Source of the DNA: an uncultured Desulfobacter sp.
GTDB taxonomy: Bacteria > Desulfobacterota > Desulfobacteria > Desulfobacterales > Desulfobacteraceae
Assembly: GCF_963677125.1 (NCBI RefSeq)
Contig: NZ_OY781882.1
Coordinates: forward strand, 3,976,501-4,040,500
Direction of reading: 5' to 3'
DNA length: 64,000 nucleotides
The position numbers were made by a program, and so were the translations under genes. Every line of letters starts with the position of its first letter. The first letter of the stretch is position 1. Below, one piece after another: positions 54,724 to 62,105 of the stretch. The notes under the pieces are model-generated. The model was not told where the DNA came from and made no database searches. It saw nothing but the letters and a program-made list of their open reading frames with translations.

Positions 54724-54811
54724 ACACCTTGTCGGCACCCTTTCCCGGCATACCAAAATAACGGCTTTGACGTTGACGCATATAAATTACTTAACTACTA
54801 TGGCAAAATAA
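54695..54811 (+). pseudogene. Truncated hipA remnant
   Basis: An ATG overlapping the end of the HipB-like gene opens a 38-codon frame starting MENLSIFLGKHLVGTLSR, which matches the beginning of HipA toxins (short strand, then xVGTLSR). It then runs into unrelated residues and a stop at 54809. The other 400 or so residues of HipA are absent. In another frame, the last 20 codons before sixA read FDVDAYKLLNYYGKIKKRKG, possibly the tail of a different lost gene. Confidence 0.6.
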
Positions 54812-54831
54812 AAAAACGGAAAGGAGACTGT

Positions 54832-55287
54832 ATGTCGGTATTTCTTGTACAGCACGGGCTAAGCCTGCCAAAAACCGAAGACCCTGAAAAAGGATTGTCT
54901 GAAAAGGGACGTGAGGAGACCTTAAAAATAGCTGAAGTGGCTGCCGGTTACAGCGTTAAAATCTCCAAAATTTTTCATTCCGGGAAAAAACGCGCGGTAC
55001 AGACCGCCCGGATCATGGCTGAACACCTTTGTCCCGGTCCCGGCATTGAGCAGATGGGAGATATATCCCCCATGGATGATGTAAAGGCTCTTGGCGACCG
55101 GCTTGATCCGGATTCCAACCATATGGTGGTGGGCCATCTTCCCTATATGGAAAAACTGGTCTCGTACCTGACCACCGGCCGAGAGGCACCCAAGGTGCTG
55201 AAATTTCAGAACTCAGGGATTGTCTGTCTTGATCAGGATGAATCGGGCTGGTTTATCCGGTGGACCTTAAACCCCAACATTTCATAA
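54832..55287 (+). CDS. sixA: SixA-like histidine phosphatase
   Basis: The 151-residue protein belongs to the histidine phosphatase superfamily. The catalytic His is in LVQHG at residues 6-10, where Gln replaces the usual Arg of RHG. LSEKGREE, SGKKRAVQTARIM and the second His in VVGHLPYMEKL are present. SixA in E. coli dephosphorylates HPt domains or NPr; the target here is unknown. AAAGGAGA precedes the ATG. Confidence 0.85.
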   Translation: MSVFLVQHGLSLPKTEDPEKGLSEKGREETLKIAEVAAGYSVKISKIFHSGKKRAVQTARIMAEHLCPGPGIEQMGDISPMDDVKALGDRLDPDSNHMVVGHLPYMEKLVSYLTTGREAPKVLKFQNSGIVCLDQDESGWFIRWTLNPNIS

Positions 55288-55361
55288 ATCATATCCGGTA
55301 AGCCTGTTTGCTCCTCCCGTGAAAGTACAACCTTTCATCTCTTTATATTTAAGGAACATGT

Positions 55362-55856
55362 ATGACCAAAGAAATTTTTGATATCGTTGATGAAAATGAT
55401 CAGATTATCGGCCAGGCAAGCCGTGATCAGGTCCATGGCAATCCAAGTTTGATTCACAGGGTGGTCCATATTCTGGTTTTTAACAGCCAAAATGAATTGT
55501 ATCTGCAAAAAAGAGATATAAATAAGGATGTCCAGCCCGGAAAGTGGGATACCTCGGTGGGCGGTCATGTGGACAAGGGAGAATCTTACCAGGATGCGGC
55601 TGTCCGGGAATTGGAAGAGGAGCTTGGCATCACAGGCGCAAACTTAAAGTACCTCTATAAATACCGGTTACGCAATGACTATGAATCGGAATATGTATCC
55701 AGTTACCATTGTCTGTGGGACGGGGAGATTACAATAAATGTCGATGAGATTGAAGAGGGTCGCTTCTGGCGGCTTGATGAAATTGCTGGAAAAATCGATT
55801 CGGGTATTTTTACGCCAAACTTTATAGATGAAATCGGGCGGTATAAGAAAATTTAA
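55362..55856 (+). CDS. Nudix hydrolase (IDI-like)
   Basis: The 164-residue hydrolase of nucleoside-diphosphate-linked compounds has the complete Nudix box GGHVDKGESYQDAAVRELEE plus LGI at about 67-90. The N-terminus (DIVDENDQIIGQASRDQVH) is like the isopentenyl-diphosphate-isomerase-type Nudix subgroup. Its TAA stop overlaps the ATG of the JetD-like gene (TAATG), so the two are translated together, an unusual link between a Nudix enzyme and a nuclease of a defence complex. Confidence 0.88.
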   Translation: MTKEIFDIVDENDQIIGQASRDQVHGNPSLIHRVVHILVFNSQNELYLQKRDINKDVQPGKWDTSVGGHVDKGESYQDAAVRELEEELGITGANLKYLYKYRLRNDYESEYVSSYHCLWDGEITINVDEIEEGRFWRLDEIAGKIDSGIFTPNFIDEIGRYKKI

Positions 55857-57001
55857 TGGTGTTTTCCGATGACGAGATAAGTTTTGAAGAAATAGCGACG
55901 CCCCTTGAAAGGGTCTTTGCTGAAGCGACCCGCCGTAAAATTTCCATGGCGGAAATTACCTCTGTCATTCCGGGCACCATGGGTATCCCTAAAGAAGAAC
56001 GACTGCTGAGCCTCCTGGAAAAACTTGACGCCAAAGGGAAGATCCGGTTGCCGTCCAAAAAGGGGCGAGGTTGGCAAAGATTCGGGATTCTGCCCCGGTA
56101 TATCACCCTGGTCCGGGCCGATGAAGATCGTGTTTCACGTACGCGAAAAAGAACCCTTGCCCGTATCAGGGAGCAAAGTCCCTGGGAGCCCACGCGAATG
56201 GCGGCATTTGCCCATACCCTGACCACGGAAAAACAGTTGACTCTTGCCCGGGCCGTGAACCACTATCTTTTAAACCGAACAACAAATCCCCCCCTTTTGC
56301 CCCACCGAGAAAGAGCACTGCAGATTTGTGGTAATGAAAAAGCTTTGGACAGTTATGTTCATACAGGACTTTTTTCAGGCCGGATCACCCTGGCGGATAT
56401 AGACTGCTTTTACTGCCCAGAACCTTTGCCCTATGAGGTATTTTCAGCGGATTGCAAAAAATTGGCTCACCTGCCCCTGCTGGTGGTGGAAAACAGTGCC
56501 ACTTACTGGAGCTGCGCTGCGGCCAACCGAGCCGACCATTCCCTGGGCGGCGGTTTTTTTGCCGCTGTGGTGTTCGGCAAAGGGTTCAAGGCCACACGAT
56601 CCACCCCCATCCAGTCCCTGGACAGCCTGGCCAACATTGAAATCCAGACCGGGGCAAGCCGGATACACTATTTTGGAGATCTGGACCCCGCAGGACTTAC
56701 CATTCCCCAGCGAATCAATGAAAACCGGATTAAAAACGGTCTATCCCCCGTCTATCCGGCCAAAACCCTTTACCGGAAACTCATCAAAAAAAATCTCACA
56801 ACAGGATATGACAAATCCCAAACAAAATTCCACGATCCCCAATGGGCAATCGAATGGCTGGGCAGGGACATTGCCGATAATTATATAAATGTGTGCGAAT
56901 CCCGACGCTGGCCCCAGGAGGGGTTAACGGCGGATGATATTGCGGCTGCCCTGAAAGAGGGGCAATCATATTCATATCAATCAAAGAATTTAAAAATATG
57001 A
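55856..57001 (+). CDS. JetD-like nuclease (DUF2220/TOPRIM) of the second SMC system
   Basis: The 381-residue protein has an N-terminal winged-helix part (1-90), a helical middle and a C-terminal DUF2220 domain with LLVVENSATYW and YFGDLDPAG, the same Glu and Asp-x-Asp acidic set as the type I JetD at 36 kb. It ends in a basic tail. It is probably the missing fourth subunit of the 44-50.8 kb operon, now 5 kb away and coupled to a Nudix gene. It overlaps the acetyltransferase start by 4 bases. Confidence 0.75.
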   Translation: MVFSDDEISFEEIATPLERVFAEATRRKISMAEITSVIPGTMGIPKEERLLSLLEKLDAKGKIRLPSKKGRGWQRFGILPRYITLVRADEDRVSRTRKRTLARIREQSPWEPTRMAAFAHTLTTEKQLTLARAVNHYLLNRTTNPPLLPHRERALQICGNEKALDSYVHTGLFSGRITLADIDCFYCPEPLPYEVFSADCKKLAHLPLLVVENSATYWSCAAANRADHSLGGGFFAAVVFGKGFKATRSTPIQSLDSLANIEIQTGASRIHYFGDLDPAGLTIPQRINENRIKNGLSPVYPAKTLYRKLIKKNLTTGYDKSQTKFHDPQWAIEWLGRDIADNYINVCESRRWPQEGLTADDIAAALKEGQSYSYQSKNLKI

Positions 57002-57486
57002 AAATAAGAGAAGCTGAAAAAAGAGACTGGGCCGCTATCTGGCCTATTTTTAATGAAATAGTTAAAGTCGGCGAAACATATGCTTATCAAACCGATACAA
57101 CAAAGGAGCAAGGAGAAAAAATATGGCTGGACACGCCTCGCAAGACCTTCATATTCGAAGAAGAGGGTAAAATATTGGGTACATACTATATAAAAACCAA
57201 TCAAACAGGGCAGGGCAGTCATGTATGCAATTGTGGATATATGGTTTCGTCTGCGGCAAGGGGTAAAGGTATAGCCACATCCATGTGTGAACACTCCCAG
57301 CAAATTGCAAAAGAATTGGGATATAAAGCCATGCAGTTCAATTTTGTGGCCTCCAGCAATAAAGGAGCTGTTCGCCTTTGGGGTAAGCTTGGATTTGAAA
57401 CGGTAGGTCGTCTTCCCAAAGCGTTCAATCATCCATCTAAAGGGTATGTAGATGCGCTGGTAATGTATAAATGGCTGCACGCATAA
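56998..57486 (+). CDS. GNAT-family N-acetyltransferase
   Basis: The 162-residue acetyl-CoA-dependent acetyltransferase opens with MKIREAEKRDWAAIWPIFNEI, has the acetyl-CoA loop SSAARGKGIATSMCEH (motif A) and ends with SNKGAVRLWGKLGFETVG (motif B). It resembles the phosphinothricin/amino-acid acetyltransferase group. The ATGA overlap puts it at the end of the jetD operon. The substrate is unknown. Confidence 0.85.
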   Translation: MKIREAEKRDWAAIWPIFNEIVKVGETYAYQTDTTKEQGEKIWLDTPRKTFIFEEEGKILGTYYIKTNQTGQGSHVCNCGYMVSSAARGKGIATSMCEHSQQIAKELGYKAMQFNFVASSNKGAVRLWGKLGFETVGRLPKAFNHPSKGYVDALVMYKWLHA

Positions 57487-57498
57487 ACCATTTATTTG

Positions 57499-59592
57499 TC
57501 ATGCCTTACTATCCGATTCGTATTCCTTGATCTCAACTCTGTTGCGGCCTTGGGTTTTGGCTTCATACAAGGCGTTGTCCGCCCGTTGTAAAAGCGCGTC
57601 CGTATCATCCTTACCCAACAGAGACCGACTGGACACCCCCAGACTAATACTTAGTTTGATATGTATTCCACCATATTTCGGATTGACCGCTTCAACAGCC
57701 GTCCGGATTTGTTCGGCAATTTTTTTTGCATCATTAATATCAGTGTTGGGCAATAAAGAGACAAACTCCTCACCGCCATATCTGGCCACCATATCTCCGG
57801 CACGTTTAAGGCGTGTCTGCCAGGTGGATGCAAGCACTTTAAGACATTCGTCCCCCACCTGATGCCCATGGGTATCATTGATTTTCTTAAAATGGTCAAT
57901 ATCTCCCATAATGACCGACAAAGGCTGCCCTTGCCGTATGGCCCGCTTGAACTCTTCTTCAAACACCTCATCAAAATATCTTCTGTTAAACAATCCGGTC
58001 AGCCCGTCGGTCCGGCTCATCAACCCTAATTTTTTATTTGCAGATTCGAGCTGGGACAATGTATTTTGAAGCTCCCGGGTCCGCCGGCTCACCTGCTCCT
58101 CCAGATCATTTTTAGCTGCCCGTTCCACGGCAAGGGTTCTGGCCTGTGCTTGCATTTCCCGCTCCTTGGCCTCGACCGCCTCGTTATAAAGTTTGATGGA
58201 AAGTTCCTGGGCGACTTCTTTTTCACCACGCTCCCTTTTGATTCGATCTGCAAGGGCAAGGGAAAGCAGAAGTAACTCCAGTATAAATCCGATATTCTGG
58301 CTGTGCTGGATGACGGGTTGATATCTAACAACACCTGCAAGGCCCATCATCAATACGAACGTGGCCAAAATGAGCAAAGTCCAGGCAATGGTCATGTATT
58401 TGGCGGCAATACTGCCTTTACACCATAAGGTTATCGTGGTTAACAACCCCGCCACACAACTGAGTACTGCACCAACATTTTCGAAATAGATCATCCACTT
58501 GCCGCTATATACGGCAAATAAAATCGTCATTATGATCCAAAATACCGCAAAAATGTTACTCAGTACAAGCAGCCAGCCGCCGACTCTCCGCAGCCTTAAA
58601 AACCTTCGGATGAACAGGGTGGCCATCAAAAAGGAAAATGATGAGAAAAGGCCATAGGCATGGCCGTTAAGCCAGGTATTACCCGCCCACAGATACGCCG
58701 AACCCACACCGGTCATGGACAGGCAATAGAGGATAACAGAAAGCACATACACTGAATAGTAGATATAGCTGTTATCCTGGGTAAAAAAGCTTAAGGAGGC
58801 ATTGTACAAACACATGGCAATGAGAAAGCCGAAAAAAATGCCTAAAAACAGATTCCGGTACAGTCCCATCTTTTCATAGGCCTCCTGCTGCCAGATTTTG
58901 AGAGGCAGCAGATTAACCCCGGTGCTGTGTACGCGAAGATACAGGATTAATTGTTGATTAGGAAAACATGGAAACTCAAAAGCGAAGGGGAGTCGATTTT
59001 TTTTAACGGCAACAGATTTTATTGAGTCAAAATTACTGTGTGCTGCATCCCCATCCTGAACATACAGTTCCATCAGACTCCAAAACGGCCAGTCAATATT
59101 AAGAACCATGCTTTGCCGGGACGGGGAGGTGTTCTGAATACTGAACCGAACCCATACCATCTCATCTGCAGACCTCGTATGAAGTATAGGCGGATACTCA
59201 TTTTTCCATGACGCATCCGGTTGAATTATATCGTTCAAGGTAAATGTATTGCCAGGATCTATCAAATGCTGGAGCCTGTTTCCGATATCAATACTTTTTT
59301 GGGAGGCGTCCATTTTTAGAATTTCAGGTGCAGGAAGTGCTGCCGGGACCGCAACTGTGGCCATCAGGCTCCCGAACATGATTAAAGATATCAGCCAAAC
59401 GGATTTTATATTAGAATTCCAACGCGTTGTTGTGGGATAAGCCTGGGTGCTGGTAGACCAGGCCGGACCATGGGCGTTATAAATAGTTCCTAACAATGAC
59501 AGTGCGAAAAAATAATATCCCATCCCCATGAATGCGGGTACCACAGCTTTTGGAAAAACACGTTGTCCAGGTTTTTGGGATCGTATTTGCAT
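57499..59592 (-). CDS. 7TMR-DISM membrane diguanylate cyclase (GGDEF)
   Basis: The domains are a periplasmic 7TMR-DISMED2-like sensor (about 95-230), seven transmembrane helices (about 235-455), a coiled coil (about 460-525) and a GGDEF domain. The GGDEF domain has an intact GGEEF and an RAGD I-site five residues before it, so it should make c-di-GMP with product inhibition. The start is doubtful: the first 55 codons of the 697-residue frame run through a P2 repeat (59426-59481). The likely signal sequence begins after it (NIKSVWLISLIMFGSLMATV), where the only ATG, at 59379, lacks an upstream positive charge. The original start may have been displaced by the repeat. Confidence 0.85.
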   Translation of the reverse strand: MQIRSQKPGQRVFPKAVVPAFMGMGYYFFALSLLGTIYNAHGPAWSTSTQAYPTTTRWNSNIKSVWLISLIMFGSLMATVAVPAALPAPEILKMDASQKSIDIGNRLQHLIDPGNTFTLNDIIQPDASWKNEYPPILHTRSADEMVWVRFSIQNTSPSRQSMVLNIDWPFWSLMELYVQDGDAAHSNFDSIKSVAVKKNRLPFAFEFPCFPNQQLILYLRVHSTGVNLLPLKIWQQEAYEKMGLYRNLFLGIFFGFLIAMCLYNASLSFFTQDNSYIYYSVYVLSVILYCLSMTGVGSAYLWAGNTWLNGHAYGLFSSFSFLMATLFIRRFLRLRRVGGWLLVLSNIFAVFWIIMTILFAVYSGKWMIYFENVGAVLSCVAGLLTTITLWCKGSIAAKYMTIAWTLLILATFVLMMGLAGVVRYQPVIQHSQNIGFILELLLLSLALADRIKRERGEKEVAQELSIKLYNEAVEAKEREMQAQARTLAVERAAKNDLEEQVSRRTRELQNTLSQLESANKKLGLMSRTDGLTGLFNRRYFDEVFEEEFKRAIRQGQPLSVIMGDIDHFKKINDTHGHQVGDECLKVLASTWQTRLKRAGDMVARYGGEEFVSLLPNTDINDAKKIAEQIRTAVEAVNPKYGGIHIKLSISLGVSSRSLLGKDDTDALLQRADNALYEAKTQGRNRVEIKEYESDSKA
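59426..59481 (+). repeat. Repeat family P2, copy inside the 5' end of the DISM-GGDEF gene
   Basis: The segments GTTGTTGTGGGATAAGCC, TGGGTGCTGGTAGACCAGG and CCGGACCATGGGCGTTAT match the family consensus. CCTGG/CCAGG and TGG/CCA form the stem. On the minus strand it is translated as YNAHGPAWSTSTQAYPTT. Confidence 0.78.
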
Positions 59593-59789
59593 GCACCATC
59601 CACTTGAAATGGAAAATAAAAAAATATCTTTATAATTTTTACAGTCCTGGCCAAGTCATGTCAACGCCCTCAAATCTTTTGACAAACCTTTGAGTCAGAT
59701 AGTAAATTTGCATTCCAAACCCCTTGCCCCAGGGAGCCAAAAAGAGGATAATGCGCTGATTTTGACGCCCATTAACGAACCGGAGAAAT

Positions 59790-60365
59790 ATGAAAGAAGA
59801 AAGAGCTCAGTTAAAAAAGATATACGCAGCCTTTGATGCCGATACCCGAAATCTGGTAAAAGGCTGTGCCTGCACCCGGGGCTGCAGTTTCTGCTGCAGG
59901 CAGGCCGGCAGCATTGACATTACCACCTTAGAGGGGATGGCGATCCGAATAGCCATGAACAAAATGCCCAAAAGCCGGCAGAAAACCCTGACCAAGGTAT
60001 TTAGAAATGAAATAAAGCTGCGGGAGGAAGGCAAAGCGGTTCCTTGTCCATTCCTCATGAAAAATAACGCCTGCATGATCTATGAATATCGGCCCTTTTC
60101 CTGCCGCAGAATTTACTCGGCCCATGTCTGCAGCCAGGATGCCCCCCCGGCGGTCAGTCGCCAGGTGATGGAACGGGCGGATCAGACCATCGCAGCCCTT
60201 CAAAAGCTGGACAGCAATGGCTATTCCGGCCATCTCTCCTACATTTTATATATGCTGTCGGTTCCGGCCTTTTTTAAAATTTACACTGCCGGAGAATTTA
60301 AGCCCGAGGAAATCATGGAATTTGGAAAAGCCCACAGGATTGTCATCAACCGGATGATGGGATGA
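59790..60365 (+). CDS. YkgJ-type cysteine-cluster protein
   Basis: The 191-residue protein has two cysteine clusters, CACTRGCSFCC (about 24-34) and CPFLMKNNACMIYEYRPFSC plus RRIYSAHVC (about 85-115). This CxxxCxxCC...CP-F-C-YxxRPxxCR pattern is that of the UPF0153/YkgJ family, which probably binds zinc or an Fe-S cluster; its function is not established. GGAG lies near the ATG. It abuts the secreted protein gene and may form an operon with it. Confidence 0.82.
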   Translation: MKEERAQLKKIYAAFDADTRNLVKGCACTRGCSFCCRQAGSIDITTLEGMAIRIAMNKMPKSRQKTLTKVFRNEIKLREEGKAVPCPFLMKNNACMIYEYRPFSCRRIYSAHVCSQDAPPAVSRQVMERADQTIAALQKLDSNGYSGHLSYILYMLSVPAFFKIYTAGEFKPEEIMEFGKAHRIVINRMMG

Positions 60366-60385
60366 AGGTAAAGAGGAGAGTTCTG

Positions 60386-60841
60386 ATGAAACCCTTCTGG
60401 AAAGCGATTTTTATCAGTATCTGCATAACCGTATTCACCGCGGCAACCGTGTATGCACAGGTGTCCATGAAGGGGTGGTTTATTGCCGGGCAAACCTGTG
60501 AAGCATATCAGTCCATTAAAAAGGGAACCAACCCGGGGCATGTCAGGCTGGTCCCAAAAAAGAAGTATGAACTCATCGCCAAAAATAAAAGGGACTATTT
60601 TTCCGCCAATATTGGAAAAACAATTTCCGTGGCGAATATCAGGGACAAATTTGACCAGGCTTTCGGACACGGGGCGGGAAAAAAAATAAACGTGAAATGC
60701 AGCAGTGGTATGATCACCGAATTGTGGATCAATCTAAAAGGAGAGATCACACCGCAATCGGATGTTGCCCTGCTGCTGAAAAACGCAGACAAGGCCACAT
60801 CCAAATGCCGTTCCGGCGTCATTGATCCTGTGGGGTATTGA
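60386..60841 (+). CDS. Secreted protein of about 150 aa, RNase T2-associated-domain-like
   Basis: A signal peptide (KPFWKAIFISICITVFTA, cleavage near VYAQ) is followed by a compact domain with GQTCEAYQSIKKGTNPGHV and INVKCSSGM, two cysteines that may form a disulfide. The CEAYxSxxKxTNPG motif resembles a segment found with ribonuclease I/T2-like proteins, but the catalytic His motifs of RNase T2 are absent, so no enzymatic role is claimed. ATG 60386 is preferred over 60362 because AAGAGGAG precedes it. Confidence 0.6.
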   Translation: MKPFWKAIFISICITVFTAATVYAQVSMKGWFIAGQTCEAYQSIKKGTNPGHVRLVPKKKYELIAKNKRDYFSANIGKTISVANIRDKFDQAFGHGAGKKINVKCSSGMITELWINLKGEITPQSDVALLLKNADKATSKCRSGVIDPVGY

Positions 60842-60888
60842 AAATGAAACACCATTCTACGGGGCCAGACAGTTTTTTTCGGTAAGCC

Positions 60889-62076
60889 TTACACCGCCTG
60901 TCCGGCGGCCCAGGCCGAAGACCAGGCCCACTGAAAATTGTATCCGCCCAGCCAACCGGTGACATCCAGCACTTCGCCGATGGCGTAAAGTCCCGGGACA
61001 TCGTTGGATTCCATTGTCTTTGAAGAGAACCTGCGGCAGTCAATACCGCCGACGGTCACCTCGGCGGTTCTGTATCCTTCGGTGCCGCCGGGCTGAAGAT
61101 TCCAGGTCTGAATCGCATCGATCACAGTTTTAAGCGCCTGGCGGGAAATGCGGTTAAGTGGGCAGTTCAACAGCTTTTCATCCAGCCGTGCCTGGATCAG
61201 CCGTGTTGGCAGATACTCGGCCAGAACGGATTTTACATGGCGCTTGGGGCGGGTCTTACATATCGTTTCCAACAGTTCCCCAATATTTCCATCCGGAAAA
61301 AGGTCGATGGTCACCGGAGCTCCGGACTGCCAATAAGATGAGGCCTGAAGAATCACAGGGCCGCTCAGCCCCCGGTGGGTAAATAAAAGCTGTTCTTCAA
61401 ATGAGGCTGCTCCCGTGCAGACCCGGGCCTTGACTGAAATCCCGGCCAGGGGTGCCAGAACGGTTTTATCCGCGGGCTGAACTGTAAATGGAACAAGACC
61501 GGGCCGCGGCGGCACCACAGGAATACCGAACTGCTCGGCCACCTTGTATCCGAACGAGGTCGCCCCGGTTGCGGGCATTGAAACCCCTCCGGTTGCGATA
61601 ACCAAAGATGCGGCATTGATACTTTCTCCGGATGCGCGTACCTTAAATCCCCGGCCAGATGTTTCCCTTTCGATGCCGGTAACGCCTGTTTTGAGTGCCA
61701 GACTGACACCAGCCTTACGGCACTCTGCCAGCAGCATATCAAGAATCTGCCCGGCACTGTCCGTGCAAAACAACTGACCGTGCTCCCGTTCACTGAAACA
61801 AATTCCATATTGCCGGACAAGGTCAATAAAATCCTCTGGCCGATACCGGCTGAGTGCAGATTTTACAAAGTGCGGATTGGATGAAATATAATTCTGGGCG
61901 CTGACCCGGCGGTTGGTAAAGTTGCACCGGCCCCCGCCGGACATAAGGATCTTACGACCGGGCTTGGGGCCGTGATCCAGAACTTTCACACGCCGTCCCC
62001 GTTTTCCGACCTGGGCCGCGCACATCAGCCCCGAGGCACCCGCCCCGATAATCACCACATCGTATTTGGTCTTCAT
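60889..62076 (-). CDS. FAD-dependent oxidoreductase, HI0933/YhiN (BaiN) family
   Basis: This 395-residue flavoprotein has a Rossmann FAD site VVIIGAGASGLMCAAQVGKRG (7-27) and the family motif MSGGGRCNFTN (about 45-55). LVIATGGVSMPATGATSFGYKVAE sits in the middle, and it ends with GEVLDVTGWLGGYNFQWAWSSG-like residues. Family members reduce C=C bonds of bile-acid intermediates in gut bacteria; elsewhere the substrate is unknown. It lies 29 bases after the ABC-F gene on the same strand. Confidence 0.9.
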   Translation of the reverse strand: MKTKYDVVIIGAGASGLMCAAQVGKRGRRVKVLDHGPKPGRKILMSGGGRCNFTNRRVSAQNYISSNPHFVKSALSRYRPEDFIDLVRQYGICFSEREHGQLFCTDSAGQILDMLLAECRKAGVSLALKTGVTGIERETSGRGFKVRASGESINAASLVIATGGVSMPATGATSFGYKVAEQFGIPVVPPRPGLVPFTVQPADKTVLAPLAGISVKARVCTGAASFEEQLLFTHRGLSGPVILQASSYWQSGAPVTIDLFPDGNIGELLETICKTRPKRHVKSVLAEYLPTRLIQARLDEKLLNCPLNRISRQALKTVIDAIQTWNLQPGGTEGYRTAEVTVGGIDCRRFSSKTMESNDVPGLYAIGEVLDVTGWLGGYNFQWAWSSAWAAGQAV

Positions 62077-62105
62077 ACGCTTCTTTTGCCTGGCTGCCCG
62101 CTTGT

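Noticed and set aside
35860..57486. Prophage or integrative element carrying the defence genes
   Set aside because: No integrase, transposase, structural phage gene or tRNA-derived attachment site was found in the island; only the 36-bp direct repeat hints at insertion of an inner part.
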